Source: Chitinophagaceae bacterium
GTDB taxonomy: Bacteria; Bacteroidota; Bacteroidia; Chitinophagales; Chitinophagaceae
Assembly: GCA_016706055.1 (NCBI GenBank)
Contig: JADJKL010000008.1
Span: 124,001 to 188,000 of the forward strand
Direction of reading: 5' to 3'
Length of the DNA: 64,000 nt
The notes under the pieces are model-generated. The model saw only the letters and a list, made by a program, of their open reading frames with translations, ran no database searches and was not told the DNA's origin. The first letter of the stretch is position 1, and each line of letters starts with the position of its first letter. The position numbers were made by a program, and so were the translations under genes. This document shows positions 15,539-26,312 of the stretch, piece by piece.

Positions 15539-15889
15539 TTACATCCATTTCAATGCTCCTTTTTTATGTGCATACAAAAATCCCATAAAGAGAATGAAAA
15601 AGAATATCACAATTTCAACCAATGCAATCCAGCCCATTCCTTTGGCAACAACAGCCCAAGGGAAAAGGAAAACCAGTTCCACATCAAATATTAAAAAGAT
15701 CAATGCAAATAAATAGTAGCCCACATTCAACTGTGTCCATGTTTTGCCTTGAGTAGGAATACCACACTCATAGGGCTCTCCTTTTTGTTTGTTGGTTGTA
15801 GGTTTTAAAACTAGTTTGGAGACAAGAATAGCAATGCCAGAGAAAGCAATGGCAGCAATTATTAATACAATTAGTGAGGAAGCACCCAT
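15539..15889 (-). CDS. nuoA: NADH-quinone oxidoreductase subunit A
   Basis: Three-helix membrane subunit, 116 residues. Family marks are EPYECGIPTQGKTW near residue 39 (with the conserved loop cysteine) and FLIFDVELVFLFPWAV near 64. It is the first gene of the operon, with a good Bacteroidota promoter just upstream (15907-15936). Confidence 0.95.
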   Translation of the reverse strand: MGASSLIVLIIAAIAFSGIAILVSKLVLKPTTNKQKGEPYECGIPTQGKTWTQLNVGYYLFALIFLIFDVELVFLFPWAVVAKGMGWIALVEIVIFFFILFMGFLYAHKKGALKWM

Positions 15890-15906
15890 ACGCCAATTGA
15901 TTTTTA

Positions 15907-15936
15907 CGAATATAGCAACAAAGCTTTGAAAATCAA
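15907..15936 (-). promoter_or_regulatory. Promoter of the nuo operon
   Basis: On the minus strand, TTG (15936-15934) is separated by 19 nt from TATATTCG (15914-15907). This fits the Bacteroidota primary sigma consensus TTG-N19-TAnnTTTG with one mismatch. Transcription would start near 15900, only about 10 nt before the nuoA ATG, giving a very short leader. Confidence 0.55.
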
Positions 15937-15972
15937 GAGGTCGTTATGCACTAAAAATTAAGAAAGGAATAT

Positions 15973-16692
15973 TTATCCGTACAATTCCTGGTGAATGGAT
16001 TTTTTATCGTAGCCCATTTCTACGATTCTCTTTTTGGCTTCATCAATCATTGCCTTCCAGCCACAGATAAAAAACAGAGCTTCGGGTTTGTCTTTACAAA
16101 GTTCCTCATAAATAGGATGTACATAGCCATGATGACCTTCCCATTCTTCACGGGACAGCGTAGGATGATAATGAAATCTGGGAAGTCTCTTTTCTAGTTC
16201 TATTAGTTCTTCATGGTATAACAAGTCGCCTTTTTTACGGCAACCAAATATGAGATGTATATTTTTAAATGGAATATTATGTAGATGAATATAATTAATC
16301 ATACTCCTGAAAGGTGCAATTCCTGTGCCGGTACAAATAAGGTATATATCTTTTTCTAATTTTTCCGGTAATACAAAAACTCCTTGTGCTCCACGAAGTG
16401 TTAGTTCGTCTCCAACGGATATTTTATCAAACAGAAAATGTGTTCCTAAGCCATGTTCGGCTAATACAATTAGTAATTCAAAAACATTGCTGCCATCAGG
16501 CCAAGACGCAATCGAGTAGCTACGAATTCTTTTATTTGGTTTTTCATGAATGGGTAAATCAATAGTTACAAACTGACCTGGTTTAAAATCAAAGGCATCT
16601 AGTTCAGGGATTTCCACCCAAAACTGCCTAGTATTATGTGTGTGATCTGAGATCCGTATCACTTTTCCTATTCGCCACGGTTGTAGAGCCAT
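15973..16692 (-). CDS. Ferredoxin-NADP reductase family flavoprotein
   Basis: FAD/NAD(P)-binding oxidoreductase of the FNR superfamily. From the ATG at 16692 it has 239 residues; ten more codons upstream are open to 16722. The FAD domain carries RIRSYSIAS near residue 55, and the NAD(P) domain CTGTGIAPFRSM near 120 and FFICGWKAMID near 208. There is no iron-sulfur domain, so it is a stand-alone reductase of ferredoxin, flavodoxin or a similar acceptor. It is encoded next to the nuo operon but has its own spacer of 83 bp. A functional link to the NuoEFG-less Complex I is possible but unproven. Confidence 0.8.
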   Translation of the reverse strand: MALQPWRIGKVIRISDHTHNTRQFWVEIPELDAFDFKPGQFVTIDLPIHEKPNKRIRSYSIASWPDGSNVFELLIVLAEHGLGTHFLFDKISVGDELTLRGAQGVFVLPEKLEKDIYLICTGTGIAPFRSMINYIHLHNIPFKNIHLIFGCRKKGDLLYHEELIELEKRLPRFHYHPTLSREEWEGHHGYVHPIYEELCKDKPEALFFICGWKAMIDEAKKRIVEMGYDKKSIHQELYG

Positions 16693-16858
16693 GTTTGTTG
16701 ATTTTTCTAAAGATAAAACCAATTCTGTGTTTAAAGTTTTAAATGCAAAAATTATAATTGAACACGGATTTCAGCCGGCAGGCACAGATAAGATTAGCGG
16801 GTTTTAGAGGCGAGCAGCAATCAAATTGTGTTTCCGTTTAACTGTCATCTGTCTTTTA

Positions 16859-16891
16859 TTTGTATGAAATTTTAAAGTTGAAGTATATTTG
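16859..16891 (+). promoter_or_regulatory. Promoter of mfd
   Basis: TTTG at 16859-16862 and a perfect TATATTTG at 16884-16891, with a 21-nt spacer. The mfd ATG at 16900 follows only 8 nt after the -7 box, so the transcript would be leaderless or almost so. Confidence 0.5.
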
Positions 16892-16899
16892 CAGCTCAC

Positions 16900-19800
16900 A
16901 TGGGTGCAAAGGATTTGCTGGAAATGTATCAAAATAACCCCCGCCTTTTTCAATTGGCGGACAGGCTAACTATTGCCTCACCTCAAAAAATCAGCTTAAA
17001 AAATTTACAGGGAAGCTCATCACAGTTTGTGGTATCCGCTACTTTGGGTCATGATGCCTGTTCTCAACTCAATCATCTTATCATTTTAAATGATGCAGAA
17101 GATGCTGCTTATTTTCATAATACACTTGAAAATCTGACGGGTGCTTTGGATCTGTTTTACTTTCCTTCTTCTTTTAAAAACAGAAAGAATTATCAATTGC
17201 TGAATTCTTCGCATGTTATGCTAAGAACTGAAGCTCTAACCAAGATTACTACGGGCGGAAATAAAAAAATTGTTATCACTTATCCGGAAGCCATTTTTGA
17301 AAAAGTTGTTTTGCCGGAAACTCTTTCAGCCAATATTATTCATATCAAATCCGGTTCTCTGTTAAATGTTGAGCAATTATTGTTGAAGTTATCTGACTAT
17401 GGTTTTGAAAGAACTGATTTTGTGTATGAGCCTGGACAATTTGCTATCCGAGGCGGGATTCTTGATATTTATTCCTTTGGTAACGAAAAGCCATACAGAA
17501 TTGAATTATTTGGAAATGATGTTGATTCCATTCGTATAGTTGATCCGGAAACACAGTTGAGTGAAAGAAAGTTGCTGCAGGTAACAATTATCCCGAACGT
17601 AGATACACAATTCACCAGTGAAGAACGGATTTGATTATTCGAGTTTCTTCCGGAGAACACCGTTGTCTGGTTGCAGGATTATGAACTTTGTAATGAGAAA
17701 ATAAAAGATGGCGAAGATGAAGTGAAAGCTTTTTTAGAAATACAAGAAGACCTAAAAGCGTCAGGAAAAAAAGAAAGACAGGATTTAGAAGATAAGCTTT
17801 CAAAAAAAGACGTAAGTGTAAATGATTTTATTACTTCAAATGATTTTAATAGAGAATTAGAGAAAAAGCATTTAGTAGAATTTGGATTTCAGTCGTACAA
17901 AGCTGTATTCGAAATTGAATTTAATACGAAAGAACAACCAGCATTTAACCGCCAGTTTGAGTTGTTGATAAAAGATTTAAAAGCCTGGGAAGCAAAGAAA
18001 TTTCAGCTTAACATATTTGCTGAAAACCCAAAACAATTAGAGCGGCTGCAAAGTATTTTTGATGATTTGAAAGCAGAGATTGTTTTTAACCCAATCACTT
18101 CTTCCATACACGAAGGGTTTATTGACGAAGACCTGAAAGTGATTTGTTATACCGATCACCAAATATTTCAACGTTATCATAAGTATAAAGTAAAGCAGGC
18201 TTATAATAAGAACAAGGCAATAACGCTTCGTACACTGCGGGAATTGCAGCCAGGAGATTTTGTAACACACCTTGATCATGGCGTTGGTATTTTCAGTGGT
18301 TTGCAGAAATTAGATGTGAATGGAAGAATGCAGGAAGCAGTTCGGTTAATATATAAAGACACTGATATTCTCTATGTCAATATCAACAGCCTTCACAAAA
18401 TTGCGAAGTACACCGGAAAAGACGGCAGTGTGCCTAAAGTAAATAAGCTCGGAAGCGATGTCTGGAATAAACTTAAAAGAGAAAACAAAAACCAAGGTTA
18501 AAGAAATTGCATTTGACCTAATCAAATTATACGCCAAGCGAAAAGCACAGGAAGGTTTTCAACATGCTCCGGATAATTATATGCAAACAGAATTGGAAGC
18601 TTCTTTTATTTATGAAGATACTCCTGACCAAAGTAAAGCAACGGCTGATGTAAAGAAAGATATGGAATCGGCATCACCGATGGACAGATTGGTTTGTGGT
18701 GATGTAGGCTTTGGAAAAACAGAAATTGCAGTCAGGGCAGCATTCAAAACTAATTTAGATGGAAAGCAGGCTGCTATTTTAGTTCCTACAACTATTCTTG
18801 CATTTCAGCATTACCAGACATTTAAAGAAAGGCTGAAAGATTTTCCGGTAACGGTTGATTATATAAACAGGTTCAAATCAGCCAAAGAAAAAAAGGAAAC
18901 GCTTAAAAAAGTAGAAGAAGGTAAAGTTGATATTATTATCGGCACTCATGGTTTATTGGCGAAAGATGTAAAGTTTAAAAACCTGGGATTGCTGGTAGTG
19001 GATGAGGAACAGAAATTTGGTGTGGGTCACAAGGAAAAAATAAAAACATTGCGTACTGCGGTTGATTGTTTAACATTAACTGCAACACCAATTCCAAGAA
19101 CCTTACAATTCTCATTGATGGGTGCAAGGGATTTGAGCATCATGAATACGCCGCCGCCGAATCGTCAGCCGATACAAACGGAAGTGCAGGTGTACAATGA
19201 AGATTTCATCAGGGAAGCTATTTATTTTGAAACAGAAAGGGGCGGACAGGTATTCTTTATTTACAATAGAATTGCTGGCCTTGCAGAAATGGCAGCAATC
19301 ATACAGGGTCTTTGTCCTGATTTAAGTATCGGTTTTGCTCACGGACAAATGGACGGCCATTTATTGGAAGAAAGAATATTTGATTTTATTGACAGGAAGT
19401 ATGATGTATTGGTTTCTACAAATATTGTAGAAAGCGGAGTTGATATTCCGAATGTAAATACCATCATCGTTAATAATGCACACCAGTTTGGCTTAAGTGA
19501 TTTGCACCAGCTACGAGGTAGAGTTGGAAGAAGCAATAAAAAAGCATTCTGTTATTTACTGGCTCCACCAATGAGTACATTGCCGAATGATTCGAAAAAA
19601 AGATTACAGACATTAGAACAACATAGTGAACTGGGAAGCGGATTCCAGATTGCCATGAGAGACCTCGACATTCGTGGAGCTGGTAATATGCTCGGTGGCG
19701 AGCAAAGCGGTTTTATGGCTGAGATCGGATTTGAAATGTACCAGAAAATTCTGGATGAAGCTATCCGTGAATTAAAGCGAACAGAATTCAAAGAATTATT

Positions 19801-20314
19801 TAAAGAAGAAATTGCAAAGCAGGATGATTTTGTACAAGACTGTACCATTGATACTGATTTGGAAATATTAATTCCTGATGATTATGTTGAAAGTATAACC
19901 GAACGTTTATCATTATATCAGCGGCTGGATAATTGCGAAACGGAGGAAGATCTTGAATTGATGAAACAGGAAATGCATGATAGATTTGGGCCAATACCGC
20001 AGCAGGTAGAAGATTTATTTATTACTGTCCGTTGTAGAAAACTAGCTGTTGGTCTTGGCTTCGAAAAGATGTCGTTAAAAGAAAATACGCAGCGTTGTTT
20101 CTTTATTAATCGGGCTGATTCACCCTATTTTGAATCGGATACATTCCAGAAGATCATTGAATTTTTGCAAACAGGAACTAATAAAGCAAAGTTGAAACAG
20201 ACAGGTAAGTTGTTTATGCTTATTGCCAACAATATGAACAGCATGGAAGAAATGCACCGGTTTTTACAATCCATGCACAACTTTTGCTTTTCGGCTTCAA
20301 AAATCCCTCGATAG
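16900..20314 (+). CDS. mfd: Transcription-repair coupling factor Mfd, frame broken twice
   Basis: DNA translocase that removes stalled RNA polymerase and recruits UvrA. Three open pieces join to about 1137 residues, the usual Mfd length. The N-terminal UvrB-like module (RGGILDIYSFG near residue 187) is followed by the CarD-like RNAP-binding domain (LQPGDFVTHLDHGVGIFSG), the helicase motor (GDVGFGKTEIAVRAAF, DEEQKFGVGHKE, TATPIPRTL, HQLRGRVGRS) and the C-terminal domain. Two disruptions are seen: an in-frame TGA at 17632-17634, where Ser (TCA) would fit the surrounding SLFEFLP-like context, and an extra A in the run at 18475-18478. Both are more likely consensus errors than decay, but the TGA is a substitution and should be verified. 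Confidence 0.93.
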
Positions 20315-20399
20315 TAATTTATACGTATCTCTCTCAAATCCTTTACAGGGTTGGCTTTTTCGGCTTTTTTGTTATACTTTTAGTACTTTAAAATTCGCT

Positions 20400-23300
20400 A
20401 TGAGATTCAATCCAATTCCCCTGATAACAGTCTGCCTGCTTGTAAGTTTTTCTTCACTGGCCCAGATTGTCAATTCTCAAACTGCTTCCTCGTACAATCT
20501 TTTATTAAAATCTGGAACAATAACACCAGAAAAAAATATTACTGCCGAAAGAGTTAATTCTTTTAATCGTTCATTATCCAGGAGTACAGATAAGTCATTT
20601 GTAATAATCCAGTTTGATAAAATTCCGAGTCAACTGCAAAAGCAGCAATTATTGGAATCGGGAATTGAGCTATTGGATTATGTTCCGAACAATGCATATA
20701 CAGCAACTATAAATGGAAACATTGATCTAGTCTCTCTTTTACAAACCAATGTAAGAGGAATTATAGAACTGACGTCCTATCAAAAAATGTCTGTTGATCT
20801 CGCAGTTGGAAATTTTCGTCCTTCGGCAGTTAAGGTAGCAGGTACTGTTGATGTAAGAATCAGTTTTCCGAAATCATATTTGTATGAAACTGTGAGCAAC
20901 GAATTGAGAAGCAAAAACTTTGATGTAATAAATGTTGAGTATAAAGACTACAGAATAATATCAGTTCGGGTTTCGACGCAACGGTTAGCGGAATTAGCAT
21001 TACTGCCCTTTGTTGAGTATGTAGAATCAATGCCGGGAGAAGATCAGCCGCTAAATCCAGGTTGGACAAACTGGGGAAGAGATGGTGTTCGATCATCTAT
21101 ACTTACTGCACCCATAAGCCAAGGAGGAAAGAATTTAAAAGGAAGCGGAGTTGTAGTCGGTGTTGGAGATAATGCCGATTTTCAATTGCACACAGATTTT
21201 ACAAACCGTTTAATTAATAGAGCAGATGCGCCGTATAATTATCACGGTACTCATGTGGCTGGTATCGTTGGTGGTGCTGGGATTATAAATGAATTAAGAA
21301 CAGGATTTGCTCCAAAGGCTACAATATTAAGTCAGGTATTTCAAAAGGTATTTGCTAATGCTCCGGCTTATGTTACTGATCATGGCATGGTCATTACAAA
21401 TAATTCGTATGGGAATGATGTAACGGATTGTAATACGTTCGGCCTTTATGATTTGTATTCGAAAATTTTAGATGACCAGGCAGTAAGCCTTACAAATCTT
21501 CAAACTGTTTTTTCCGCAGGTAACTCAGGGTTAAAAAAATGTGGTCCATTTCCGGATAGCTTCAGAACTGTGCTTGGAGGTTATCAGGCAGCAAAAAATA
21601 TTATTACTGTTGGTAATGCATCGCCTATTGGTACAATTTACCAATCATCCAGTAGAGGGCCAGTAAGAGACGGTAGAGTTAAGCCAGAAATAGTTGCTAT
21701 TGGGGCTTTCATAGAATCAACAGTTCCCGTTTGGGGTTATGGAGAAAATACAGGTACCAGTATGTCTTCGCCTGCCATTGCTGGTGGTTTAGCATTGTTA
21801 TATGAAAAGTATAGATTACAAAATGCAGGTGCTAATCCAAAAAATGGATTGATGAAAGCATTAGTTTGTAACAGTGGTGATGATTGGGGAAACCCTGGCC
21901 CTGACTTTACACATGGTTTCGGTATTGCTAACTTTTCCAGAGCAGTAGATATGCTGGAGAATAACAGATTTGCGACTGGAACAATTGTAGTTGCTGCACC
22001 TGATGATGTAATTCCTATTAATGTACCAGCTGGTACCGCGGAATTAAAAGTGATGTTGTATTGGAACGACCCTGCCGCTGCTCCGGTTTCATTCCAAACA
22101 TTAGTTAATGACCTTGATCTGGAAGTTACACCTCAAGCTGGACCGCCAGTGTTGCCATTGGTATTAGATACTGGCTATTTGCAGGTAAAAAATAATGCTC
22201 ATAATGGAGTTGACAATATTAATAATATCGAGCAAGTGGTTATAAAAAACCCTGCTACGGGTAATTATAATATCAAGATAAAAGCGACAAACATTACACA
22301 GAATCCATCACAGGAATATTTTATAGTGTATGATTTTGTTCCAACAGAAACAAAACTGGTAGCTCCATTTGGTGGCGAAACATATTTACATGGAGAAAAC
22401 ATGGTAGTTCGTTGGGATTCTTATGGCGACCCACAAAATGATTTTACATTAGAATATTCAACAAACGATGGCTTTTCCTGGACAACACTGAAAAATAATA
22501 TTGAAGCTAATAAGCGATTGTATTTTTATAGTGCACCTGATCCCAATGAATGGTTTGTTATCCCATCAATAACAACAGATAAAGCAAGAGTAAGGATTTC
22601 AAGAAACGGAACTGGGTTTTCAAGCACAAGTCTTCCATTTGTTATTTCAGATACAATCACGGCAAGTCTTTCTGCTGTGCAATGCGAAGGTTATTTTTCG
22701 ATTGATTGGACGGCGGAACCTGCTGCAACAGGATATGAAGTAATGATGCTACGAGGAGATGAAATGGTTTCGGTAGCAACAGTTCCTAATACCACATTTA
22801 CTTATACGATAAGCGGCTTGTCAAAAGATTCTGTTTATTGGGCTTCGGTGCGACCATTGATTGGTACAAGTAACAGTCCGGGAAGAAGAGCTATCGCCGT
22901 ATCAAGACAACCTAACAATGGAACTTGTGTAGGTGTTATTTCTGATAATGATATTAAGCTGGATACAATTCTTTCTCCAGCAAAGTCCGGCAGATTATTA
23001 ACGTCAACAGCTTTGGGAAATAATGTTCCTGTAACAATCAGCATTAAAAATCTTGATGATGTACCAACCACTGGCAATATAACAGTCAGCTATATTTTAA
23101 ATGCTGGTGCACCTGTAGTTGAAGTAATAACAAATCCTGCAATAGCAGGTGGCGCATCGCTTGATCATACTTTTGCTACAACGATTAATTTATTGGCCGT
23201 TGGAACTTATACGCTGGAAACATTTGTTTCTCAAATAGGCGATCCTGTGACTGAAAATGATTCGAAAACAAAAATTATAAAACAATTACTCAATCCGGCG

Positions 23301-25907
23301 ATTACCGGAATTATTCCTGTATCTCCTTTCATTGATAATTTTGATGCAGCACCCATTCAATCGTATAATACGCCGCAGATTGGCTTAACAGCACTTGATA
23401 GATACGATTTTGTAAATAGTAATGTAAACGGAAGAATTAGAACATTTATTAATACTGGCATTGCTTATTCGGGCAATAGAGCTATTACATTAGATGCAAG
23501 TATTAATAATGCAGGCACTACAGATTCTTTAACTGGCACCTATAATCTTGCAACCTATAATGCAGCAACAGAAGACTTACGATTAGATTTCCGTTTCAAA
23601 AATCATGGGCAGGTTGATAACGGCGCTAATAAGGTATGGGTAAGAGGATCGGATTTAGATAATTGGGTTCAAGCTTATGATTTGTATGCCAATCAAAATG
23701 ATGTGGAAGCTGGTTACAAACTTTCTTCCAGCATTGAAATAAGCGATGTTTTGCAAAATGCAATTCCGGCTCAGTTATTCACTACAAGTTTTCAAGTTCG
23801 TTGGGGACAATATGGTCAAACCTTAGCAGCTGATAACAGTGGAAGTGCCGGATATACTTTTGATGATATCAGATTGTATAAAGTAACGGATGATATACAA
23901 ATGGTAAGTATTGATACACCAATTATAAATAGTTGTAACCTGAGTGCAAGTACTCCGGTACAAATCACAATTCGTAATAGCAGCAATACAATTATTCCTG
24001 CATCGCCAGGCATTCCGGTTCGTTACAGAATTAATGGTGGCCTGTGGGTAAATGAATTTGTTACAACAGCCGTAGCAGCTAACAGTAGCTTCCAATATAC
24101 ATTTTCAACAGGTGCAAACTTATTGGCAACCGGTTCTTATTTAATCGAGGCAGAAGTAATGTATGCTTCGGATGATTATCATGAGAATGATACTACCAGT
24201 GTCAATTTTGTAAACACACCACTTATTGTTGTTACGAATGCAACGCCATATTTGCAAAATTTTGAAGCAGATAATGGCAACTGGTATGGCGCAGGCGAAA
24301 ACAGTTCATGGGAGTACGGCACTCCTGCTTCTTATAAAATTAACAGAGCGGCTAGTGGAAGCAAAGCATGGAAAACGAGAATATCAGGTAATTATAATGA
24401 CAGCGAAAAATCATATTTGTACTCGCCATGTTTTGATGTTTCTTCGATGACGGCTCCTTCGCTGAGCTTTAGTCTTTCATTGGATATTGAAGATTGCGGA
24501 ACATCACTTTGCGACGGAGCATTTGTTGAATATTCGTTGGATGGAAAATTATGGGACACTCTTGGTGCTTATGGTCAGGGAACTAATTGGTATAACAAAG
24601 ACTATGCATCGGGTATTGAACTTTGGAGTATTCAGGATTATCATCGTTGGCATGTTGCCACCATTCCGTTATCTGTAATTCCATATCCGGTAAATGCATT
24701 AACACAATTGCGTTTCCGTTTTGTTATGTCTTCGGATGCTGGTGTAAGCAGAGAAGGAATTGCCGTTGATGATATTCATATTTATAGCAATACAGTAGGC
24801 ATTTATGACGGCGTTACAATGGCCGCTCCTGTTAATGCGACAATACCTGGAGCAACGGGTTGGGTAGACTTTTTATCTGGTGGTAAACTGGTTGCTTCGG
24901 TTAATTCTCCAGTAGCAATGGGAAGTACAGATGCACAGGCTTATATACATACGGGTCCGCATCGTATCAGCAGTTTGCAATTTTATCATAATAGAAATAT
25001 TACTATTAAGCCTACTACAACAGCATTAAGCGATTCAGCAACTGTTCGGTTTTATTTTTTAGATATTGAAACTGATACCCTGATTAAAGCCACTGGATGC
25101 AGCTATTGCTTTAAACCTTCAACGGCTTATGAATTAGGGGTAACAAAATACAGTGATGCTGATGACAATATTGAAAACGGAACATTGGCAGATAATGTCA
25201 ATGGAAATTATCTGTTTATCAATTCAGCAAAAACTAAAATTATTCCTTTTGATAAAGGTTATTATGCCGAGTTTAAAGTAAAGGACTTCTCAGAATTCTG
25301 GCTCAGCAATGGAGGCATAGATAAGAATACACCGTTGCCATTAAAGCTGCTGAGCTTTACGGCCAATAAGGTTAATTCAAAAGATGTGCTAACAGCATGG
25401 ACAACCAGCGATGAATTTAACATCAGCCGTTTTGAAATTGAAGTAGCCAGAGGCAATAGTGATTACCAACTGAACCGATTTACAAGAATAGGCTCCGTTA
25501 ATAGCAAAGGTAATTCTAACGCAGAACAGCGATACAGTTTTACAGATGTAGAAATCAATAAATCAGGCGTAAGGTATTATCGGTTAAAAATAATAGAGGC
25601 AGATGGCAGCTTCAGTTATTCAGCCATTCGACCAGTTGTATTCACAAACGATGTGCAATGGCAGGTTTATCCAAATCCATCGGCTGGTGTGTTTAACCTG
25701 ACCTATCAATTAGCAGATGGAGAGTCATTAACGGTAAGAGTGTATGATGCAACGGGCAAAGCCATAAAACAATACAACAGCAATGCTACAGGATTCTTAC
25801 AAAAGATGGTGATTGATCTTCAGGCTGTGGGAGCTCCTTCCGGATTTTATATGCTCGAAGCAGAGACAGGAGGTAAAAAGCAGTTTTTCAAATTGTTGAA
25901 GCAATAA
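20400..25907 (+). CDS. Large secreted subtilisin-like serine protease with type IX secretion domain
   Basis: A 1835-residue extracellular peptidase. A Sec signal peptide (residues 1-21, cleavage near SLAQ) is followed by a propeptide and an S8 domain with Asp257 (VGDNADF), His285 (HGTHVAG) and Ser454 (GTSMSSP). Then come a beta-sandwich domain near residues 530-640, fibronectin-like segments, and three CARDB-like or jelly-roll repeats up to about residue 1600. The last 80 residues (VYPNPSAGVFNLTYQL, VRVYDATGKAIKQ, GFYMLEAETGGK) are a type A T9SS sorting domain, which is removed on export. Catalytic residues are complete and the frame intact over 5.5 kb. Confidence 0.92.
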   Translation: MRFNPIPLITVCLLVSFSSLAQIVNSQTASSYNLLLKSGTITPEKNITAERVNSFNRSLSRSTDKSFVIIQFDKIPSQLQKQQLLESGIELLDYVPNNAYTATINGNIDLVSLLQTNVRGIIELTSYQKMSVDLAVGNFRPSAVKVAGTVDVRISFPKSYLYETVSNELRSKNFDVINVEYKDYRIISVRVSTQRLAELALLPFVEYVESMPGEDQPLNPGWTNWGRDGVRSSILTAPISQGGKNLKGSGVVVGVGDNADFQLHTDFTNRLINRADAPYNYHGTHVAGIVGGAGIINELRTGFAPKATILSQVFQKVFANAPAYVTDHGMVITNNSYGNDVTDCNTFGLYDLYSKILDDQAVSLTNLQTVFSAGNSGLKKCGPFPDSFRTVLGGYQAAKNIITVGNASPIGTIYQSSSRGPVRDGRVKPEIVAIGAFIESTVPVWGYGENTGTSMSSPAIAGGLALLYEKYRLQNAGANPKNGLMKALVCNSGDDWGNPGPDFTHGFGIANFSRAVDMLENNRFATGTIVVAAPDDVIPINVPAGTAELKVMLYWNDPAAAPVSFQTLVNDLDLEVTPQAGPPVLPLVLDTGYLQVKNNAHNGVDNINNIEQVVIKNPATGNYNIKIKATNITQNPSQEYFIVYDFVPTETKLVAPFGGETYLHGENMVVRWDSYGDPQNDFTLEYSTNDGFSWTTLKNNIEANKRLYFYSAPDPNEWFVIPSITTDKARVRISRNGTGFSSTSLPFVISDTITASLSAVQCEGYFSIDWTAEPAATGYEVMMLRGDEMVSVATVPNTTFTYTISGLSKDSVYWASVRPLIGTSNSPGRRAIAVSRQPNNGTCVGVISDNDIKLDTILSPAKSGRLLTSTALGNNVPVTISIKNLDDVPTTGNITVSYILNAGAPVVEVITNPAIAGGASLDHTFATTINLLAVGTYTLETFVSQIGDPVTENDSKTKIIKQLLNPAITGIIPVSPFIDNFDAAPIQSYNTPQIGLTALDRYDFVNSNVNGRIRTFINTGIAYSGNRAITLDASINNAGTTDSLTGTYNLATYNAATEDLRLDFRFKNHGQVDNGANKVWVRGSDLDNWVQAYDLYANQNDVEAGYKLSSSIEISDVLQNAIPAQLFTTSFQVRWGQYGQTLAADNSGSAGYTFDDIRLYKVTDDIQMVSIDTPIINSCNLSASTPVQITIRNSSNTIIPASPGIPVRYRINGGLWVNEFVTTAVAANSSFQYTFSTGANLLATGSYLIEAEVMYASDDYHENDTTSVNFVNTPLIVVTNATPYLQNFEADNGNWYGAGENSSWEYGTPASYKINRAASGSKAWKTRISGNYNDSEKSYLYSPCFDVSSMTAPSLSFSLSLDIEDCGTSLCDGAFVEYSLDGKLWDTLGAYGQGTNWYNKDYASGIELWSIQDYHRWHVATIPLSVIPYPVNALTQLRFRFVMSSDAGVSREGIAVDDIHIYSNTVGIYDGVTMAAPVNATIPGATGWVDFLSGGKLVASVNSPVAMGSTDAQAYIHTGPHRISSLQFYHNRNITIKPTTTALSDSATVRFYFLDIETDTLIKATGCSYCFKPSTAYELGVTKYSDADDNIENGTLADNVNGNYLFINSAKTKIIPFDKGYYAEFKVKDFSEFWLSNGGIDKNTPLPLKLLSFTANKVNSKDVLTAWTTSDEFNISRFEIEVARGNSDYQLNRFTRIGSVNSKGNSNAEQRYSFTDVEINKSGVRYYRLKIIEADGSFSYSAIRPVVFTNDVQWQVYPNPSAGVFNLTYQLADGESLTVRVYDATGKAIKQYNSNATGFLQKMVIDLQAVGAPSGFYMLEAETGGKKQFFKLLKQ

Positions 25908-25910
25908 AAA

Positions 25911-25934
25911 ACTGTATAGCGTAATGCTATACAA
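25911..25934 (-). terminator. Terminator hairpin, copy 1
   Basis: TGTATAGC-gtaat-GCTATACA. Read on the minus strand it is followed by a T run, so it fits a rho-independent terminator for the small minus-strand gene; it can also serve the subtilase gene ending at 25907. Confidence 0.6.
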
Positions 25935-25956
25935 TTAATATCCTAAAAGGAGGCAA

Positions 25957-26155
25957 TTAATCTTCCCAGCCTTTTTTTGCAATACCGGCGGCAATGGCAG
26001 CCAAAGCTTTTTCGCCACCCATTAGAGTGGTAAGCTTATTTCCTTTTCCGTCATTACCCTGTGCCATATAAGCACCTTTTGCTGTTTTGGTAATTATAGC
26101 GTCGAACATCTCAACACCTTTTTCTTTAGTTTTTACGTTGTAAGCGGTGATTTTT
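25957..26155 (-). pseudogene. Truncated copy of the 71-residue gene
   Basis: Encodes the last 65 residues of the intact copy at 26904-27119 (from ITAYNVKTKEKG to KKGWED) but has lost the start codon and first six residues; an in-frame TAA precedes it. The only remaining ATG is internal (EMFDAI). Note that the upstream small ORF runs into this segment in another frame, and a run of seven A sits at the joint, so the exact reading is uncertain. Confidence 0.6.
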
Positions 26156-26301
26156 TTAAAGGGAGTTTAGCAGTTTTAAGCATTTTCTTTCGCTTTTGCC
26201 AGTTTCTCAGGAAAAAGCACTTTATTCCGGTATTGCTCAAGTGAGGAATCAATACTGACAATCGGGATTTTGCTATTATTGAGTATTTGCACTGTTTTCA
26301 T
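26133..26301 (-). CDS. Small protein paired with the DUF6934 gene
   Basis: Starting at the ATG at 26301 a 41-residue frame runs to 26176, ending KAKENA. If one A in the GAAAATG run near 26182 is surplus, the frame continues as KEMLKTAKLPLKK and ends at 26133, which fits my memory of related small Bacteroidota proteins that end in a similar LxTAKLP tail. It starts 11 bp after the DUF6934 gene on the same strand. Function unknown; a partner of the DUF6934 protein is likely from position. Confidence 0.45.
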
Positions 26302-26312
26302 AATACTGTAAT

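Larger units (their letters stand above)
25889..26155. repeat. Duplicated 267-bp segment, copy 1
   Basis: Matches 26834-27102 in direct orientation with only a few substitutions and one-base indels. It begins in the last codons of the subtilase gene, includes a terminator hairpin, and contains the 71-residue gene without its first codons. Similarity stops abruptly after GCGGTGATTTTT. Confidence 0.9.

Noticed and set aside
18475..18478. Programmed ribosomal frameshift in mfd
   Set aside because: No slippery heptamer with a following structure is evident, and the same kind of break occurs in many unrelated genes here.
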